IMG/VR virus record: IMGVR_UViG_3300028654_000018
Span: 1 to 64,000 of that record
Direction: 5' to 3' (one strand)
Source of the DNA: a virus
Length of the DNA: 64,000 nt
The notes below the pieces were generated by a model that was given only the letters and a program-made list of their open reading frames with translations, did no database searches and was not told the DNA's origin. Below, one piece after another: positions 8,262 through 16,777 of the stretch (positions are counted from its first letter, which is position 1; every line of letters begins with the position of its first letter). Both the position numbers and the translations under genes were made by a program.

Positions 8262-9848
8262 TTAAGATATGAAAATCATAGGCATTGGGGGTTCATCATC
8301 ATCCTCATCCAGTGTTTCTCTGAGAACATCCGGGTCAAATCCGCCCCACTCCTTGCAAATTTCAGCAATTCGTAGTGCTATGATAGTCGCCATAACCAAG
8401 TCATCTTTAACGCCAGGTTTACCGGCGAATCCGACGCCGGACGCGACGAAATTTTTAAGCTGATATATCAAACCCGGCGAGTTAATAAGCATTCTATCGG
8501 TATCGATAAATGTTTTCATCTTTAAACATGCCGTGACTTTATTTCGATTGGTTGTATTAAGTCCTCTACGGAACTTTTTGATATGACCCATGCGAATTGG
8601 CTCATTTATGAGAGTTCCGGGGAAATATTCTTCGCCAATTTCTAAAATGAGCGATATAATAGCTTCTCCCACGCCGTTATTTTCAAACGACCAAAAAATA
8701 TTCGGCTCAACATCCGAATCGTCGGTTCTACTAACATTAGACATTTTTTGTCTGATGAACTTTAAGATATTTTGTAAAGTGCGAATCTGTTCTCTCGGCG
8801 GAGAATTATTAGACATATACTCGCCCACCTGAATCATTGACGGCATCTCAAATATTTGTATAGTAGAAAAATCTTTGCCAGAACCAGAAGATGGATCCAA
8901 AGAAACGATATATGTTTTAGCGGGATCAATGTCTTTATAAAAACGAACAGTTCCTAATGTGAATACTGGCTGTGCGGATTTGAGGCGATTGAGAGCATAC
9001 GGACTTATTAAAGAATCTTCGAGACCGATGAATTCGCAGCAGTGTTCGCGTAGGAATTTTTCTTCTCCAAGTTTTGCTCGCTCTGCTGCTGCCCATTCTT
9101 CGTCACGATCTGGATGATCGGACCATATTGCTTTGAATGCTTTATAACCATTGCTGCCAATTTCTCGTTCATTTCCATTCGCATCGATTGTGTCTATTGC
9201 TCCTAGCCATATCTGTGCAAATATATCAGTATCAACATTTGGCGTTGATGATATAATAGCTTTACCACCAGTTGATAATACTGGTTGAATAGAAGTATAA
9301 AATGCTTCTGCCATAGTTTCTCTAACAAATGCGGCTTCATCCCAATATAATAATGATATAGAGAGACCACGACCAGCATCAGGGGTAGTTGCTCTACAAA
9401 CAATTCGGGAGCCATTAGAAAAAACAATGGAAGTTTTGTTAAATTCGGTAGCGGAATCTCGAATAGTGTCCGGCAATTCCTGATATGAGTATCTAATACG
9501 ATCCATAATTTCTATAGCTTGCTTTAATTTATTTGCAACTATCAAAATTGTCTTGTCGCTATGAAATGTAGCAAACCATAAAATGTACGCCGCAACAGTC
9601 TGAGTTTTTCCGGCTTGACGCCCAAGTAGTAGCGCGTTATCTTTAAATGTTTGAATATTATTTACCATAGTTCGCTGATAATCATAAAGAATAAATGGAA
9701 CTGATCCCTTAATGGGATGCTGTACTTTAACAAAGTTCTCAATAAAGAAGATTGGATCCGTGGCGCATTTCGCCAATTCGGTTATCTCTTTTTTGGAGTA
9801 TTTTGTTTTAGTACCAGGACGTTTAAAGGGAACGTATGTATCAGACAT
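8262..9848 (-). CDS. 17: large terminase subunit gp17
   Basis: 528 aa from ATG at 9848, which has a GAGGAAA ribosome binding site; a GTG/TTG extension upstream is less likely. The N-terminal ATPase has the deviant Walker A GRQAGKT (about 76-82), Walker B LLYWDEAAF and coupling motif STPN; the C-terminal RNase H-fold nuclease has SLDPSSGSGKD, an acidic pair near FENNGVG and the closing DDLVMA. It powers DNA translocation into the prohead and cuts the concatemer. Usual T4-like length is about 600. A homing endonuclease gene ends 2 nt upstream. Confidence 0.96.
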   Translation of the reverse strand: MSDTYVPFKRPGTKTKYSKKEITELAKCATDPIFFIENFVKVQHPIKGSVPFILYDYQRTMVNNIQTFKDNALLLGRQAGKTQTVAAYILWFATFHSDKTILIVANKLKQAIEIMDRIRYSYQELPDTIRDSATEFNKTSIVFSNGSRIVCRATTPDAGRGLSISLLYWDEAAFVRETMAEAFYTSIQPVLSTGGKAIISSTPNVDTDIFAQIWLGAIDTIDANGNEREIGSNGYKAFKAIWSDHPDRDEEWAAAERAKLGEEKFLREHCCEFIGLEDSLISPYALNRLKSAQPVFTLGTVRFYKDIDPAKTYIVSLDPSSGSGKDFSTIQIFEMPSMIQVGEYMSNNSPPREQIRTLQNILKFIRQKMSNVSRTDDSDVEPNIFWSFENNGVGEAIISLILEIGEEYFPGTLINEPIRMGHIKKFRRGLNTTNRNKVTACLKMKTFIDTDRMLINSPGLIYQLKNFVASGVGFAGKPGVKDDLVMATIIALRIAEICKEWGGFDPDVLRETLDEDDDEPPMPMIFIS

Positions 9849-9850
9849 TT

Positions 9851-10879
9851 TTATTTTCCTCTTAAAAAATCTATACATGTGTTTATAGTTTTTTCTCTAG
9901 ATTTACAAAAATCATTTTCCCAAACTATGAGAACTCGATGTCCAACATTTTCCAATGCTTCTATTCGTTGTCTGTCTTCTTCCCATATTTCAGCAACAGA
10001 GATCGATGATTTGTTGTTAGTTACACGATCACTAGCAGAATATTTTTTTGGATTTCCATGCCAATAATCTCCGAAAAATTCGATGACTGCCTTATTATCG
10101 GCATAGTAACAATCTACCCAGATTTTTTTATTAATCGTTTGGATGCCTTCTTCATTAGTACCATATAATAAATCTAAGGATGTCTGTAATTTTAATTCCT
10201 CAAAAAGCTCTTGCGAAATTTTTGAATATCCCGCTTTCATTCCACTAGCCGATAAAGATTTTTTCCATTTATCTTGTCGTTTTTGCCATCTTTTTGTTCC
10301 CTCTTCTATTCCATGCTTTTCAATACATTTTTCTAAAGAAAATGTTGCTTGCCTATCATGCAATGCAATAGCTGCCCCTTCTTCAGTATATCCTCTACTC
10401 GTAAAATATTCAATGCTCGTTGATCGACCATTATTATCTAATGCAGCAACTGCTATTTTTTGTATATCTTCGATTTTTTTATCTTTTTCATCTTCACTTA
10501 ACTTGGCATATTTTACAAAATTTCTGCTAAATGGCGATAATTTGCCACCATGACCAATGGCCGGGTTTTTATCTCCCTTGAGAACATCGCACAGGCGTTG
10601 ACATTTTCCGGTTCTCATACTATTCTTCACTAAAAACTCGTTGATTGTATTGTATCCATGATTTTGCGCATGTGCGAGTGTTATTTCGCCAACTTTTCGT
10701 TTACATTCGGGGCACACTACATAATCATATCCTTCTAGTTTATCGGCATATTTCTGTTCTATTTCTAGAATGCCTTGTTTATACCAATACTCATCGCCGC
10801 ATTCATTAGAGCAGTATTTTTGCCTACCAGAACGATATACTTCCCCACAATTCTTACAATTTTTCTCTATATATGTCAT
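9851..10879 (-). CDS. Vsr-like (EDxHD-type) homing endonuclease
   Basis: 342 aa from ATG at 10879. N-terminal zinc ribbon CKNCGEVYRSGRQKYCSNEC and a second CPEC precede a helical linker; the C-terminal domain has WVDCYY...KAVIEFFGDYWHGNP and then EDRQRIEALENVGHRVLIVWE, the very-short-patch-repair fold used by the I-Bth0305I family of phage homing enzymes. Its stop lies 2 nt before the terminase start. No intron is apparent in the terminase, so it is probably free-standing. Upstream GTG at 10906 is an alternative start. Confidence 0.85.
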   Translation of the reverse strand: MTYIEKNCKNCGEVYRSGRQKYCSNECGDEYWYKQGILEIEQKYADKLEGYDYVVCPECKRKVGEITLAHAQNHGYNTINEFLVKNSMRTGKCQRLCDVLKGDKNPAIGHGGKLSPFSRNFVKYAKLSEDEKDKKIEDIQKIAVAALDNNGRSTSIEYFTSRGYTEEGAAIALHDRQATFSLEKCIEKHGIEEGTKRWQKRQDKWKKSLSASGMKAGYSKISQELFEELKLQTSLDLLYGTNEEGIQTINKKIWVDCYYADNKAVIEFFGDYWHGNPKKYSASDRVTNNKSSISVAEIWEEDRQRIEALENVGHRVLIVWENDFCKSREKTINTCIDFLRGK

Positions 10880-10988
10880 ACTTGTATTTATCTCGCAAAT
10901 TCTCACTATAACTATTTCAACTGCTTGAAACCGTTAATCTATTTTTCGTAATAATATGTTTAAATACTAACAGTCAATGGAGTTTACG

Positions 10989-11462
10989 ATGAAGTTATCA
11001 GAATTATTCAATGAGGGTGAAGTTATACCGTTTAAAGGTAAAGATAAACCTAAGTCATTGAATTGGTCAGATGAGTTTAAAAAACATCTCAATTCAAAAC
11101 AAAATATGCCGCCGCCAGATCCGCATAGTGTTGCTCTAGGCTCATTAACTGGTATGGCTTTTGCTGACACCAACAACGACGGTATGGGAGACATTAATTG
11201 GGATGAAGTTCTGAAAGATGACCCCGATTGCAAGCCAAACTCACCCACGAGAATGTCACAAGATGAAATAGACGATCTTATGTATGACTATAGAAATTTG
11301 AGTGTAGGCAGTCAACTTTTGTATAATAATAGACTAGCACAGATTATTAAGACACCCGACGCAGATCGTTATGTCATTAAATTTGACGATACTGGCGAAA
11401 AGAAAATAATAGGTCGTAAAGACGGAAATATTAAACTAATTCCAGAAGATCATCTTAACTAA
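10989..11462 (+). CDS. leader-bearing protein MKLSELFNEG..., 157 aa
   Basis: Plus-strand gene. ATG at 10989 is preceded by GGAG with 7-nt spacing and opens the protein with MKLSELFNEGEVIPFKGK; an ATG four codons upstream is disfavoured. The leader matches those at 5503, 5854 and 49221, and EVIPFKGKDKP repeats the DVVPFKGK motif of the 787-aa protein. The remainder is acidic with DTNNDGMGDINWD, a sequence like a calcium-binding loop. It overlaps the convergent gene by 8 nt. Function unknown; packaged protein is the working guess. Confidence 0.7.
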   Translation: MKLSELFNEGEVIPFKGKDKPKSLNWSDEFKKHLNSKQNMPPPDPHSVALGSLTGMAFADTNNDGMGDINWDEVLKDDPDCKPNSPTRMSQDEIDDLMYDYRNLSVGSQLLYNNRLAQIIKTPDADRYVIKFDDTGEKKIIGRKDGNIKLIPEDHLN

Positions 11463-11700
11463 AATTTCCGCCGTCTGTTGCTTCTTGACTCAAATCTTTC
11501 AGTTCTAACAATAAAGTTTTCAAAAGATTTTTCAATTCTGTTTGATCGTCGATTTTTGATGACACCGATGCCATAAGGTTATGTATATCGTGAACCGTAG
11601 CATTCAATTCCTCGATAGTAAATCTTACGTCTTTCGAATTGTTGGTCTGAGCAAGGCGATGCTTGTCTAAAAACAAACTTAAATTTGGATAGTCTAACAT
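11455..11700 (-). CDS. hypothetical helical protein, 81 aa
   Basis: Heptad-like helices (IEELNATVHDIHNLMASVSSKI, ELKNLLKTLLLELKDL) suggest a coiled coil. It converges on the plus-strand gene ending at 11462. No recognised family. Confidence 0.65.
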   Translation of the reverse strand: MLDYPNLSLFLDKHRLAQTNNSKDVRFTIEELNATVHDIHNLMASVSSKIDDQTELKNLLKTLLLELKDLSQEATDGGNFS

Positions 11701-11709
11701 AATATCTCC

Positions 11710-11871
11710 TTAAAATAATTTACATGCAAAATATATCATGACCAATAATATAAGTGTTACTAATGGCCAGTTGGGTCGATCTTGTTCACGTGAATCGAGT
11801 GTTGTAACCGTACTTATAACAAAAAATATCCAACATAAAACTAAAAGAACAGCTTTAACATATTCAATCAC
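11710..11871 (-). CDS. 53-aa two-span membrane protein (GTG start)
   Basis: Two hydrophobic segments (AVLLVLCWIFFVISTV and LVTLILLVMIYFACKLF) flank a charged loop. The GTG start overlaps the TGA of the gene upstream (GTGA), the best evidence for this start; no in-frame ATG precedes the first membrane span. Confidence 0.55.
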   Translation of the reverse strand: MIEYVKAVLLVLCWIFFVISTVTTLDSREQDRPNWPLVTLILLVMIYFACKLF

Positions 11872-11996
11872 TTTAATCCCAATACAATAGCTACAATCAT
11901 CAAAATAATTCCGATGCATACAATAACTATGCCGAAGAGTCTAGCTCCCCAACCGATATCATATTTGTCATAACCTTCTGGATCAAATAGATACAT
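11868..11996 (-). CDS. 42-aa membrane peptide
   Basis: Begins MYLFDPEGYDKYDIGWGARL and ends in one hydrophobic span (GIVIVCIGIILMIVAIVLG). Starts immediately after the TraB-like gene stop (TAA then ATG) and couples by GTGA to the next gene. A cluster of tiny membrane proteins of unknown role. Confidence 0.6.
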   Translation of the reverse strand: MYLFDPEGYDKYDIGWGARLFGIVIVCIGIILMIVAIVLGLK

Positions 11997-12761
11997 TTAA
12001 AAAGCCCCGAAACTATCTTCATCTACAATATGCCAATTACTATTATGACTTTTTAGCAAGTAATAAAAATTTGGAAAATGTGCCGCACCATAATTGATAT
12101 AAATCTTGTCGGCATGACTATTAACAATTGCATCATATAGAACTTTATTGCGATTTACAAGAATTACTTGATCTGCCGGAGAATATGAATCGGTTAGTTC
12201 AGCAAACTCGACTTTAAGATGCCCTACTCTTGCTGCGACACGCGACAATGGAACGCCAATAGCAGCATACAGCCTATGATGCTTTTTAATGTTATTAATA
12301 AGATTTGTTAACTCTTCTTTAGACATCGGAGTTTGTTTTTTAACGACTATACCATGTGTTGCATACTGTGCTAAAATCCAATCGACATCAACATCTGCAT
12401 CTGCGCTGTTTGGAATAGATCGAACGAATGAAAAATATTGATTGCTCGACTGACTTGTTAATCCGAGCATGTAACTTGAAATATCGTATGACGGAATGTC
12501 CGCTTCATTATGTGAATTGTCTACTTTACCTGCTCTAATACCCTCGTACAAAAAAGTATATCCATTATCAGCATATGATTTAGCATCGGTTTCGACACTT
12601 TTGTAAAAATCTGGACGTGCTATATGAATCATAGACTGAAAAACGATTGTATGCTCTCCATCCGAAAGAGTATATTTTGTCATAGGTAATGGCATGAACA
12701 AAGCATAAAAAAATGTTACGATAAATGCCGCTGCGATTGATTCTCTAATTAATTTTCCCAC
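11997..12761 (-). CDS. TraB/PrgY-like membrane-anchored protein
   Basis: 254 aa, GTG start with GAGGA ribosome binding site. One N-terminal membrane segment (IAAAFIVTFFYALFMPL) is followed by MIHIARPDFYKSVETDAK, then YTFLYEGIR and, near the end, INYGAAHFPNFYYLLK. The H-x-...-FY, LxEG and GxxH blocks are those of the TraB/PrgY/Tiki group, which has a metalloprotease-like fold and in Gram-positives degrades or sequesters peptide pheromones. A phage copy could act on periplasmic or membrane peptides. Moderately sure of the family; substrate unknown. Confidence 0.65.
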   Translation of the reverse strand: MGKLIRESIAAAFIVTFFYALFMPLPMTKYTLSDGEHTIVFQSMIHIARPDFYKSVETDAKSYADNGYTFLYEGIRAGKVDNSHNEADIPSYDISSYMLGLTSQSSNQYFSFVRSIPNSADADVDVDWILAQYATHGIVVKKQTPMSKEELTNLINNIKKHHRLYAAIGVPLSRVAARVGHLKVEFAELTDSYSPADQVILVNRNKVLYDAIVNSHADKIYINYGAAHFPNFYYLLKSHNSNWHIVDEDSFGAF

Positions 12762-12763
12762 GG

Positions 12764-13249
12764 TTAATCCTCTTTATGTTCTGTTAAAATTTCTTCTGAT
12801 GCTTTACGCTTGATTAATTGATTTAAAGAAACATTTGCGGAAAATTTATCTAAGAATGGTCCTTGGCATTGTTCATCGAGCGTTGAAACTTTTGGCGATA
12901 AACCCACTCTGTACGCGCCATTATAATGAATGACCCAAAATCCGGCGGCGAATACAACTTTAGATCCTTCTTTAGAAGAATATGTTGGATATGGATTTTC
13001 TGATATATCAAATTGGGTATCATGCTTGACGGGATAGTTGAAAAGCTTATTCGAGCCTTCTTCTTTTTCGATGACTTTTTCGGTTAAGTTTTCTGCGAAT
13101 TCAGTTGCAATTTCTTGTAGACTTTCATATGTTCGATCTGATTTGTGACTCGAAATAAATGAGTTGTCTCGTTTCCAGACTAAGGCAACATGATGACCTA
13201 ATTGAGATGTAAGAAGATATGTATTATTTGTGAGTTTTTTAGAGATCAT
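12764..13249 (-). CDS. hypothetical protein, 161 aa
   Basis: Soluble beta-rich pattern (NNTYLLTSQLGHHVALVWK, KVVFAAGFWVIHYNGAYRVG). No motif recognised. Two nt from the TraB-like gene, so co-expressed with it. A promoter-like TTGACT/TACTAT pair lies just upstream. Confidence 0.65.
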   Translation of the reverse strand: MISKKLTNNTYLLTSQLGHHVALVWKRDNSFISSHKSDRTYESLQEIATEFAENLTEKVIEKEEGSNKLFNYPVKHDTQFDISENPYPTYSSKEGSKVVFAAGFWVIHYNGAYRVGLSPKVSTLDEQCQGPFLDKFSANVSLNQLIKRKASEEILTEHKED

Positions 13250-13255
13250 CTAATG

Positions 13256-13285
13256 ATAGTAGCAATTTATTCTACTAGAAGTCAA
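13256..13285 (-). promoter_or_regulatory. candidate sigma70-type promoter
   Basis: TTGACT (13280-13285) and TACTAT (13256-13261) with an 18-nt spacer precede the gene starting at 13249. The -10 box is only 6 nt from the start codon, so the message would be nearly leaderless. Confidence 0.35.
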
Positions 13286-13287
13286 TT

Positions 13288-13319
13288 TAAAAAACTGTAG
13301 CCGCACTGAGGCGGCCACA
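13288..13319 (-). terminator. Rho-independent terminator
   Basis: On the minus strand CTGTGGCCGC and GCGGCTACAG pair around CTCAGT and are followed by TTTTTT. It ends the transcript carrying the 27-aa membrane peptide gene and isolates it from the TraB-like operon. Confidence 0.85.
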
Positions 13320-13347
13320 GTTATTACTGTATTACTTTATACTTGAA

Positions 13348-13431
13348 TTACATAACTCCGAGTTTCTTCAATACGACGATCCCTAGCAATACTCCGCCAA
13401 CGATCAAAAGAAGTGTTCCGATGGTACCCAT
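13348..13431 (-). CDS. 27-aa single-span membrane peptide
   Basis: MGTIGTLLLIVGGVLLGIVVLKKLGVM: one membrane helix with a basic end. A strong ribosome binding site (AAGGAGA, 6 nt before ATG), a T4-like late promoter box at 13499 and the terminator at 13288 make a complete small transcription unit. The 230 nt between it and 13661 show no further gene. Holin-like or membrane-modulating roles are possible but unproven. Confidence 0.7.
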   Translation of the reverse strand: MGTIGTLLLIVGGVLLGIVVLKKLGVM

Positions 13432-13498
13432 TATAATCTCCTTTAAAGTTAAGAGAGTGTCTATAACAACTTTACGGTCATCACTCACTCTCATATAA

Positions 13499-13506
13499 TA
13501 TTTATA
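13499..13506 (-). promoter_or_regulatory. T4-like late promoter box
   Basis: TATAAATA on the minus strand, identical to the T4 late -10 element, 68 nt upstream of the 27-aa membrane peptide. An 8-mer in AT-rich DNA can occur by chance, but the position is right. Confidence 0.45.
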
Positions 13507-13661
13507 TGAAATCGTAGTCTATAGCAATAAGAAAATGGAGTATGTCATTGTTTTATATACACTTTTTTATCGCAGCGCAATATATTTCTTAATATTCTTT
13601 TGATCTATAATGGTTTGTAAATATTGCATTGCAACTATACTGCGGAACTATTTGAGGTATA

Positions 13662-14636
13662 TTAGTCTGGAAGTATTCGTTTTGACAAAATATCTACGAT
13701 CTCTTTTGAATTTTCTGCCAAGGAATTTAGCTCATATTTTCCACATAGCTTGAGCAAACTGAAACCAATATTTTTCACGCTCTTATTTTCTTGATATACC
13801 GATAGAACAGTTTGCTCCATATATTCGCGTATAACTTGTGGCTGTGCCGTAAGATCAATAAGCGTTTTATTATGTTCAAAACGATCTTTCACTTGAATTT
13901 CCTGCTGATTATGATCGGTCCATCTGCTCATGAAAAAATTATTCCACGCATATCCTTTTTTATCTCTGTCTTGATATGCTTCTAAAATTTTTGTCTCACG
14001 AACTCCTGGAAATGCCGAAAATACATTGTCCGACGTGTCTCCGCGAATTATTTTTTTAAACAAAGAATATTCTGGATTGACCACCAACGGTTGCTTTGTC
14101 TTCTTATTGATAACAGGTTTTCCTTTTTCATCTGTAACATCAGATAAAGTATATGTACGCTTATTGACGCCATCATATATCGTAACATTTGCCGCTAGTA
14201 ATTGATGAAAATCTGTATCACCAGAAACTAGCACGTGATTATCATCTGGATGTAATGAAATCCAAGCTTGTACTAAATCATCTGCTTCTAATTCGGGATG
14301 ATGTAAAACTGTTGCGTTCGTTTTATCTTTTATGAATACCATGAAATCACTGAATGCTGAAAAGAAAAGTGTTTCTTCTTCGCGTTGTGATTCTGTTAAC
14401 TTTGCCCTAGCATCAACACGATTACGTTTATAATTTTCGTCGAATGCTTTTCGCCATGAATGACCATCTTGACAAAAAACTATGTGATCTGCGTTGTATT
14501 TTTTGGCAGCAGATTTAATCGAATTAAAAATAATGTGCAGGGACATGCCAAGTTTTGACCATGTGTCTGCGCCGGTAATATAACGTGCGCGATAGAATAA
14601 ATTACTTGCGTCTATGATGAGGAAGGTTTTTGACAT
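13662..14636 (-). CDS. rnh: T4 RNase H-type 5'-3' exonuclease
   Basis: 324 aa from ATG at 14636 (T4 RNase H is 305 aa). LIIDASNLFYRAR opens the FEN/PIN-like nuclease; HIVFCQDG, HPELEADDLVQAW, VLVSGDTDFHQLL and RGDTSDNVFSAFPGV supply the successive acidic metal ligands. In T4 it removes RNA primers and adjacent DNA from Okazaki fragments together with gp32. A TATAAT box lies just upstream of the start. Confidence 0.9.
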   Translation of the reverse strand: MSKTFLIIDASNLFYRARYITGADTWSKLGMSLHIIFNSIKSAAKKYNADHIVFCQDGHSWRKAFDENYKRNRVDARAKLTESQREEETLFFSAFSDFMVFIKDKTNATVLHHPELEADDLVQAWISLHPDDNHVLVSGDTDFHQLLAANVTIYDGVNKRTYTLSDVTDEKGKPVINKKTKQPLVVNPEYSLFKKIIRGDTSDNVFSAFPGVRETKILEAYQDRDKKGYAWNNFFMSRWTDHNQQEIQVKDRFEHNKTLIDLTAQPQVIREYMEQTVLSVYQENKSVKNIGFSLLKLCGKYELNSLAENSKEIVDILSKRILPD

Positions 14637-14674
14637 GTGTTCATTATAGACGCTAGTAATGATATATACAAGTT

Positions 14675-15697
14675 TTATTCCCAACCTTCTGGTGGTTCAC
14701 AGAACTTAATCTTCGATGCAGGAAATGGATTAGGTTCTGTCTTTTCAATTTTTTTCTTGTCGAATACAATACCTAATTTTTCCAAATTGCGACGACAATC
14801 ATAAAAGATAACAAAACTTTTAATAATCTCACCTATTTCGAATGTTTTCTCAAAGCCAGAAGCAGCTAGTGTAGTTTTATCTCCGAAGCCAGTCCCTAAT
14901 GGCGAATCAGATGCTTTTGCAAACGTAGCTTCTCCTGTAATATGATTACATGGTATACTCGAAGAAGCGTATGATATATTCGTTAAACTGCCTGTCCCAC
15001 CAGTTACCCAAGTATTGGTTATAGCATTCCCGTCCGGACCAATGCTTAATGAATCGCTTCCGAAACCATTATTACCTATATTGCCACCACCAGTTACGGT
15101 CGAACATCCACCAATGCCAGTTCCATATACAATATACGGATCATAATATGGTCGTGATTTATAGTAAGGTTCGATCCATACAATTTTTTGTGCCGGATAA
15201 TAAGGATAGTATGGCACTGGATATTTGTTAGAATCCTGTTTTTCTTTTAGTTTTTCAACTGCTTCTTTAAGTTCTTCAATCTCTGATTCCTTTTCATCTA
15301 CTTTTTCAGCGATCACTATGCAACCGATCACTCCAAGATTATTTGTATTGTTCGTATCTAAAGTTTCGGAATATGAATTCTTTACTTCAGAAAATTTAAA
15401 TTTAGCTGCGGCTTTTTCTGATACTATCCATCCAGGAACTGTGATAAAAGATTTCTTTTCTACCAAAAAGCCGATTGAATTTTCAGATGCCGGCAATCCA
15501 TCGATTACAGAAATTCCATCTACACTTATGATAGCGTAAACAGATACATTATTATCGTTTTTTATTTTGATTGAATATTCGGAACCGGATCGTCCTTCGA
15601 TATAGATACGTTTATTATGATTGTGCTGTGTGATAGGACGATTATTAACAAGTATTTCTAGAGATATATTTTTAGATAGATTGATAGTGTTGGTCAT
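14675..15697 (-). CDS. putative structural or surface protein, 340 aa
   Basis: ATG at 15697. The N-terminal half has the order YSIKIKNDNNVSVYAIISVDG, VIDGLPAS, GFLV, VPGWIVSEKAAAKFKFSEV and SYSE, a beta-domain pattern I have seen in many bacterial proteins of unknown function. A coiled coil (EKESEIEELKEAVEKLKEK) follows, then a Tyr/Pro-rich and Gly-rich segment. A T4-like late promoter box lies upstream at 15828, consistent with late expression of a virion or surface protein. Function not established. Confidence 0.6.
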   Translation of the reverse strand: MTNTINLSKNISLEILVNNRPITQHNHNKRIYIEGRSGSEYSIKIKNDNNVSVYAIISVDGISVIDGLPASENSIGFLVEKKSFITVPGWIVSEKAAAKFKFSEVKNSYSETLDTNNTNNLGVIGCIVIAEKVDEKESEIEELKEAVEKLKEKQDSNKYPVPYYPYYPAQKIVWIEPYYKSRPYYDPYIVYGTGIGGCSTVTGGGNIGNNGFGSDSLSIGPDGNAITNTWVTGGTGSLTNISYASSSIPCNHITGEATFAKASDSPLGTGFGDKTTLAASGFEKTFEIGEIIKSFVIFYDCRRNLEKLGIVFDKKKIEKTEPNPFPASKIKFCEPPEGWE

Positions 15698-15740
15698 TTT
15701 AGTCTCTTTCTGCCGACTCACAGTCGGACTTTTAAGTTAA

Positions 15741-15765
15741 GTGAATGGAGCTTGGCGCTCCACTC
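15741..15765 (-). other. 5'-leader hairpin
   Basis: GTGGAGC and GCTCCAT pair around GCCAA on the minus strand, between the late promoter box and the 340-aa gene. No T-run follows, so an RNA-stabilising or translational role is more likely than termination. Confidence 0.4.
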
Positions 15766-15827
15766 GAAGACCTCTCAGTTTGAGCAATTATCGCAACGAT
15801 ACTATGCTTGACAGGTTCTATTACTTT

Positions 15828-15835
15828 TATTTATA
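15828..15835 (-). promoter_or_regulatory. T4-like late promoter box
   Basis: TATAAATA on the minus strand, about 130 nt before the start of the 340-aa putative structural gene and just beyond the GroES gene. Confidence 0.45.
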
Positions 15836-15873
15836 CTATCGCACGTAAAACAATTCAAATTAATATGAGGTCA

Positions 15874-16167
15874 TTATCCAATCACACCAAAAACATCACG
15901 TTCTTTAACAACTCCGTACTTTTTATTGTTAATCGTAACTTCTTGCAGTGCTGACTTAGGAAATAGAATTACGCTTCCGACAGTTACAGTCATAGGAATA
16001 AGAATTCCTTCTTCTGTTCTGGCTCCTGTGCCAACCGCAAGAACTTTTGCTTCTACTTCGGTCTTGTTTCTTTCCATGAGAACGATTCCTGATGCGGTAG
16101 TTGTTTCACTGTTATCTACCTCCACTAAAATACGATCTCCGATTGGGCTTAAATTTACTGGCAACAT
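15874..16167 (-). CDS. groES: GroES co-chaperonin
   Basis: 97 aa, the exact size of bacterial GroES. GDRILVEV, the mobile-loop region SETTTASGIVLMERNKTE, VLAVGTG and VGSVILFPK match Cpn10. T4 uses the unrelated-in-sequence gp31 to replace host GroES when GroEL folds the major capsid protein; a true GroES in the phage would do the same. No GroEL is in the window. The upstream triplicated membrane-protein gene stops 2 nt before the start. Confidence 0.92.
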   Translation of the reverse strand: MLPVNLSPIGDRILVEVDNSETTTASGIVLMERNKTEVEAKVLAVGTGARTEEGILIPMTVTVGSVILFPKSALQEVTINNKKYGVVKERDVFGVIG

Positions 16168-16168
16168 A

Positions 16169-16435
16169 TTATCCTCCTATTTTTAATTTTTCTATTTGTA
16201 GTATGCACTTATCTATTTTTATTGCTTTAATCCAATTTAATCCATATTTAAATCTATACGTTGTAATGTATGATGCAATAAATGACATCGGTCCTCCGAT
16301 AGACATCAACAAACTAAAAAGTAATTCATCCTTAACAGAAGACACACAATGATACTTTGTTATGAAATATGTAGCTATTCCAGCAAAAGAAAGATATGAA
16401 CACATTAGCCAAAATATAATGAATAGAATTGTCAT
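16169..16435 (-). CDS. small membrane protein, tandem copy 1
   Basis: 88 aa, two membrane spans (MTILFIIFWLMCSYLSFAG and LLMSIGGPMSFIASYITTY) and an amphipathic basic tail. Copy 1 and copy 2 are nearly identical over the body but diverge in the last 14 residues (IDKCILQIEKLKIGG against IARARMQIKKCKFDE). Unknown function. Confidence 0.8.
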   Translation of the reverse strand: MTILFIIFWLMCSYLSFAGIATYFITKYHCVSSVKDELLFSLLMSIGGPMSFIASYITTYRFKYGLNWIKAIKIDKCILQIEKLKIGG

Positions 16436-16777
16436 GATCTACTCATCAAATTTGCATTTTTTTATTTGCATTCTTGCTCTTGCTATTTTTATTGCTTTAA
16501 TCCAATTTAATCCATATTTAAATCTATACGTTGTAATGTATGATGCAATAAATGACATCGGTCCTCCGATAGACATCAACAAACTAAAAAGTAATTCATC
16601 CTTAACAGAAGACACGCAATGATACTTTGTTATGAAATATGTAACTATTCCAGCAAAAGAAAGATATGAACACATTAGCCAAAATATAATGAATAGAATT
16701 GTCATGATCTACTCATCAAATTTGCATTTTTTTATTTGCATTCTTGCTCTTGCTATTTTTATTGCTTTAATCCAATT
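16212..16777. repeat. 270-bp tandem direct repeat
   Basis: The DNA from about 16212 recurs with a 270-bp period, with only two base differences visible in the shared gene body (for example gacacacaatg against gacacgcaatg). A third, partial copy of about 70 bp (gatctactcatcaaatttgc...) starts near 16706. The repeat carries one complete membrane-protein gene per unit. Confidence 0.85.
16439..16705 (-). CDS. small membrane protein, tandem copy 2
   Basis: 88 aa, body differing from copy 1 by a single residue (A21 to V). Its C-terminus is identical to that of copy 3. The pattern suggests a recent duplication of one unit with a crossover near the 3' end. Same reading direction, 3-nt spacers. Confidence 0.8.
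   Translation of the reverse strand: MTILFIIFWLMCSYLSFAGIVTYFITKYHCVSSVKDELLFSLLMSIGGPMSFIASYITTYRFKYGLNWIKAIKIARARMQIKKCKFDE

Noticed and set aside
15741-15765. Terminator upstream of the 340-aa gene
   Set aside because: The hairpin lacks a T-run on either strand and lies between a promoter box and the gene it would block.
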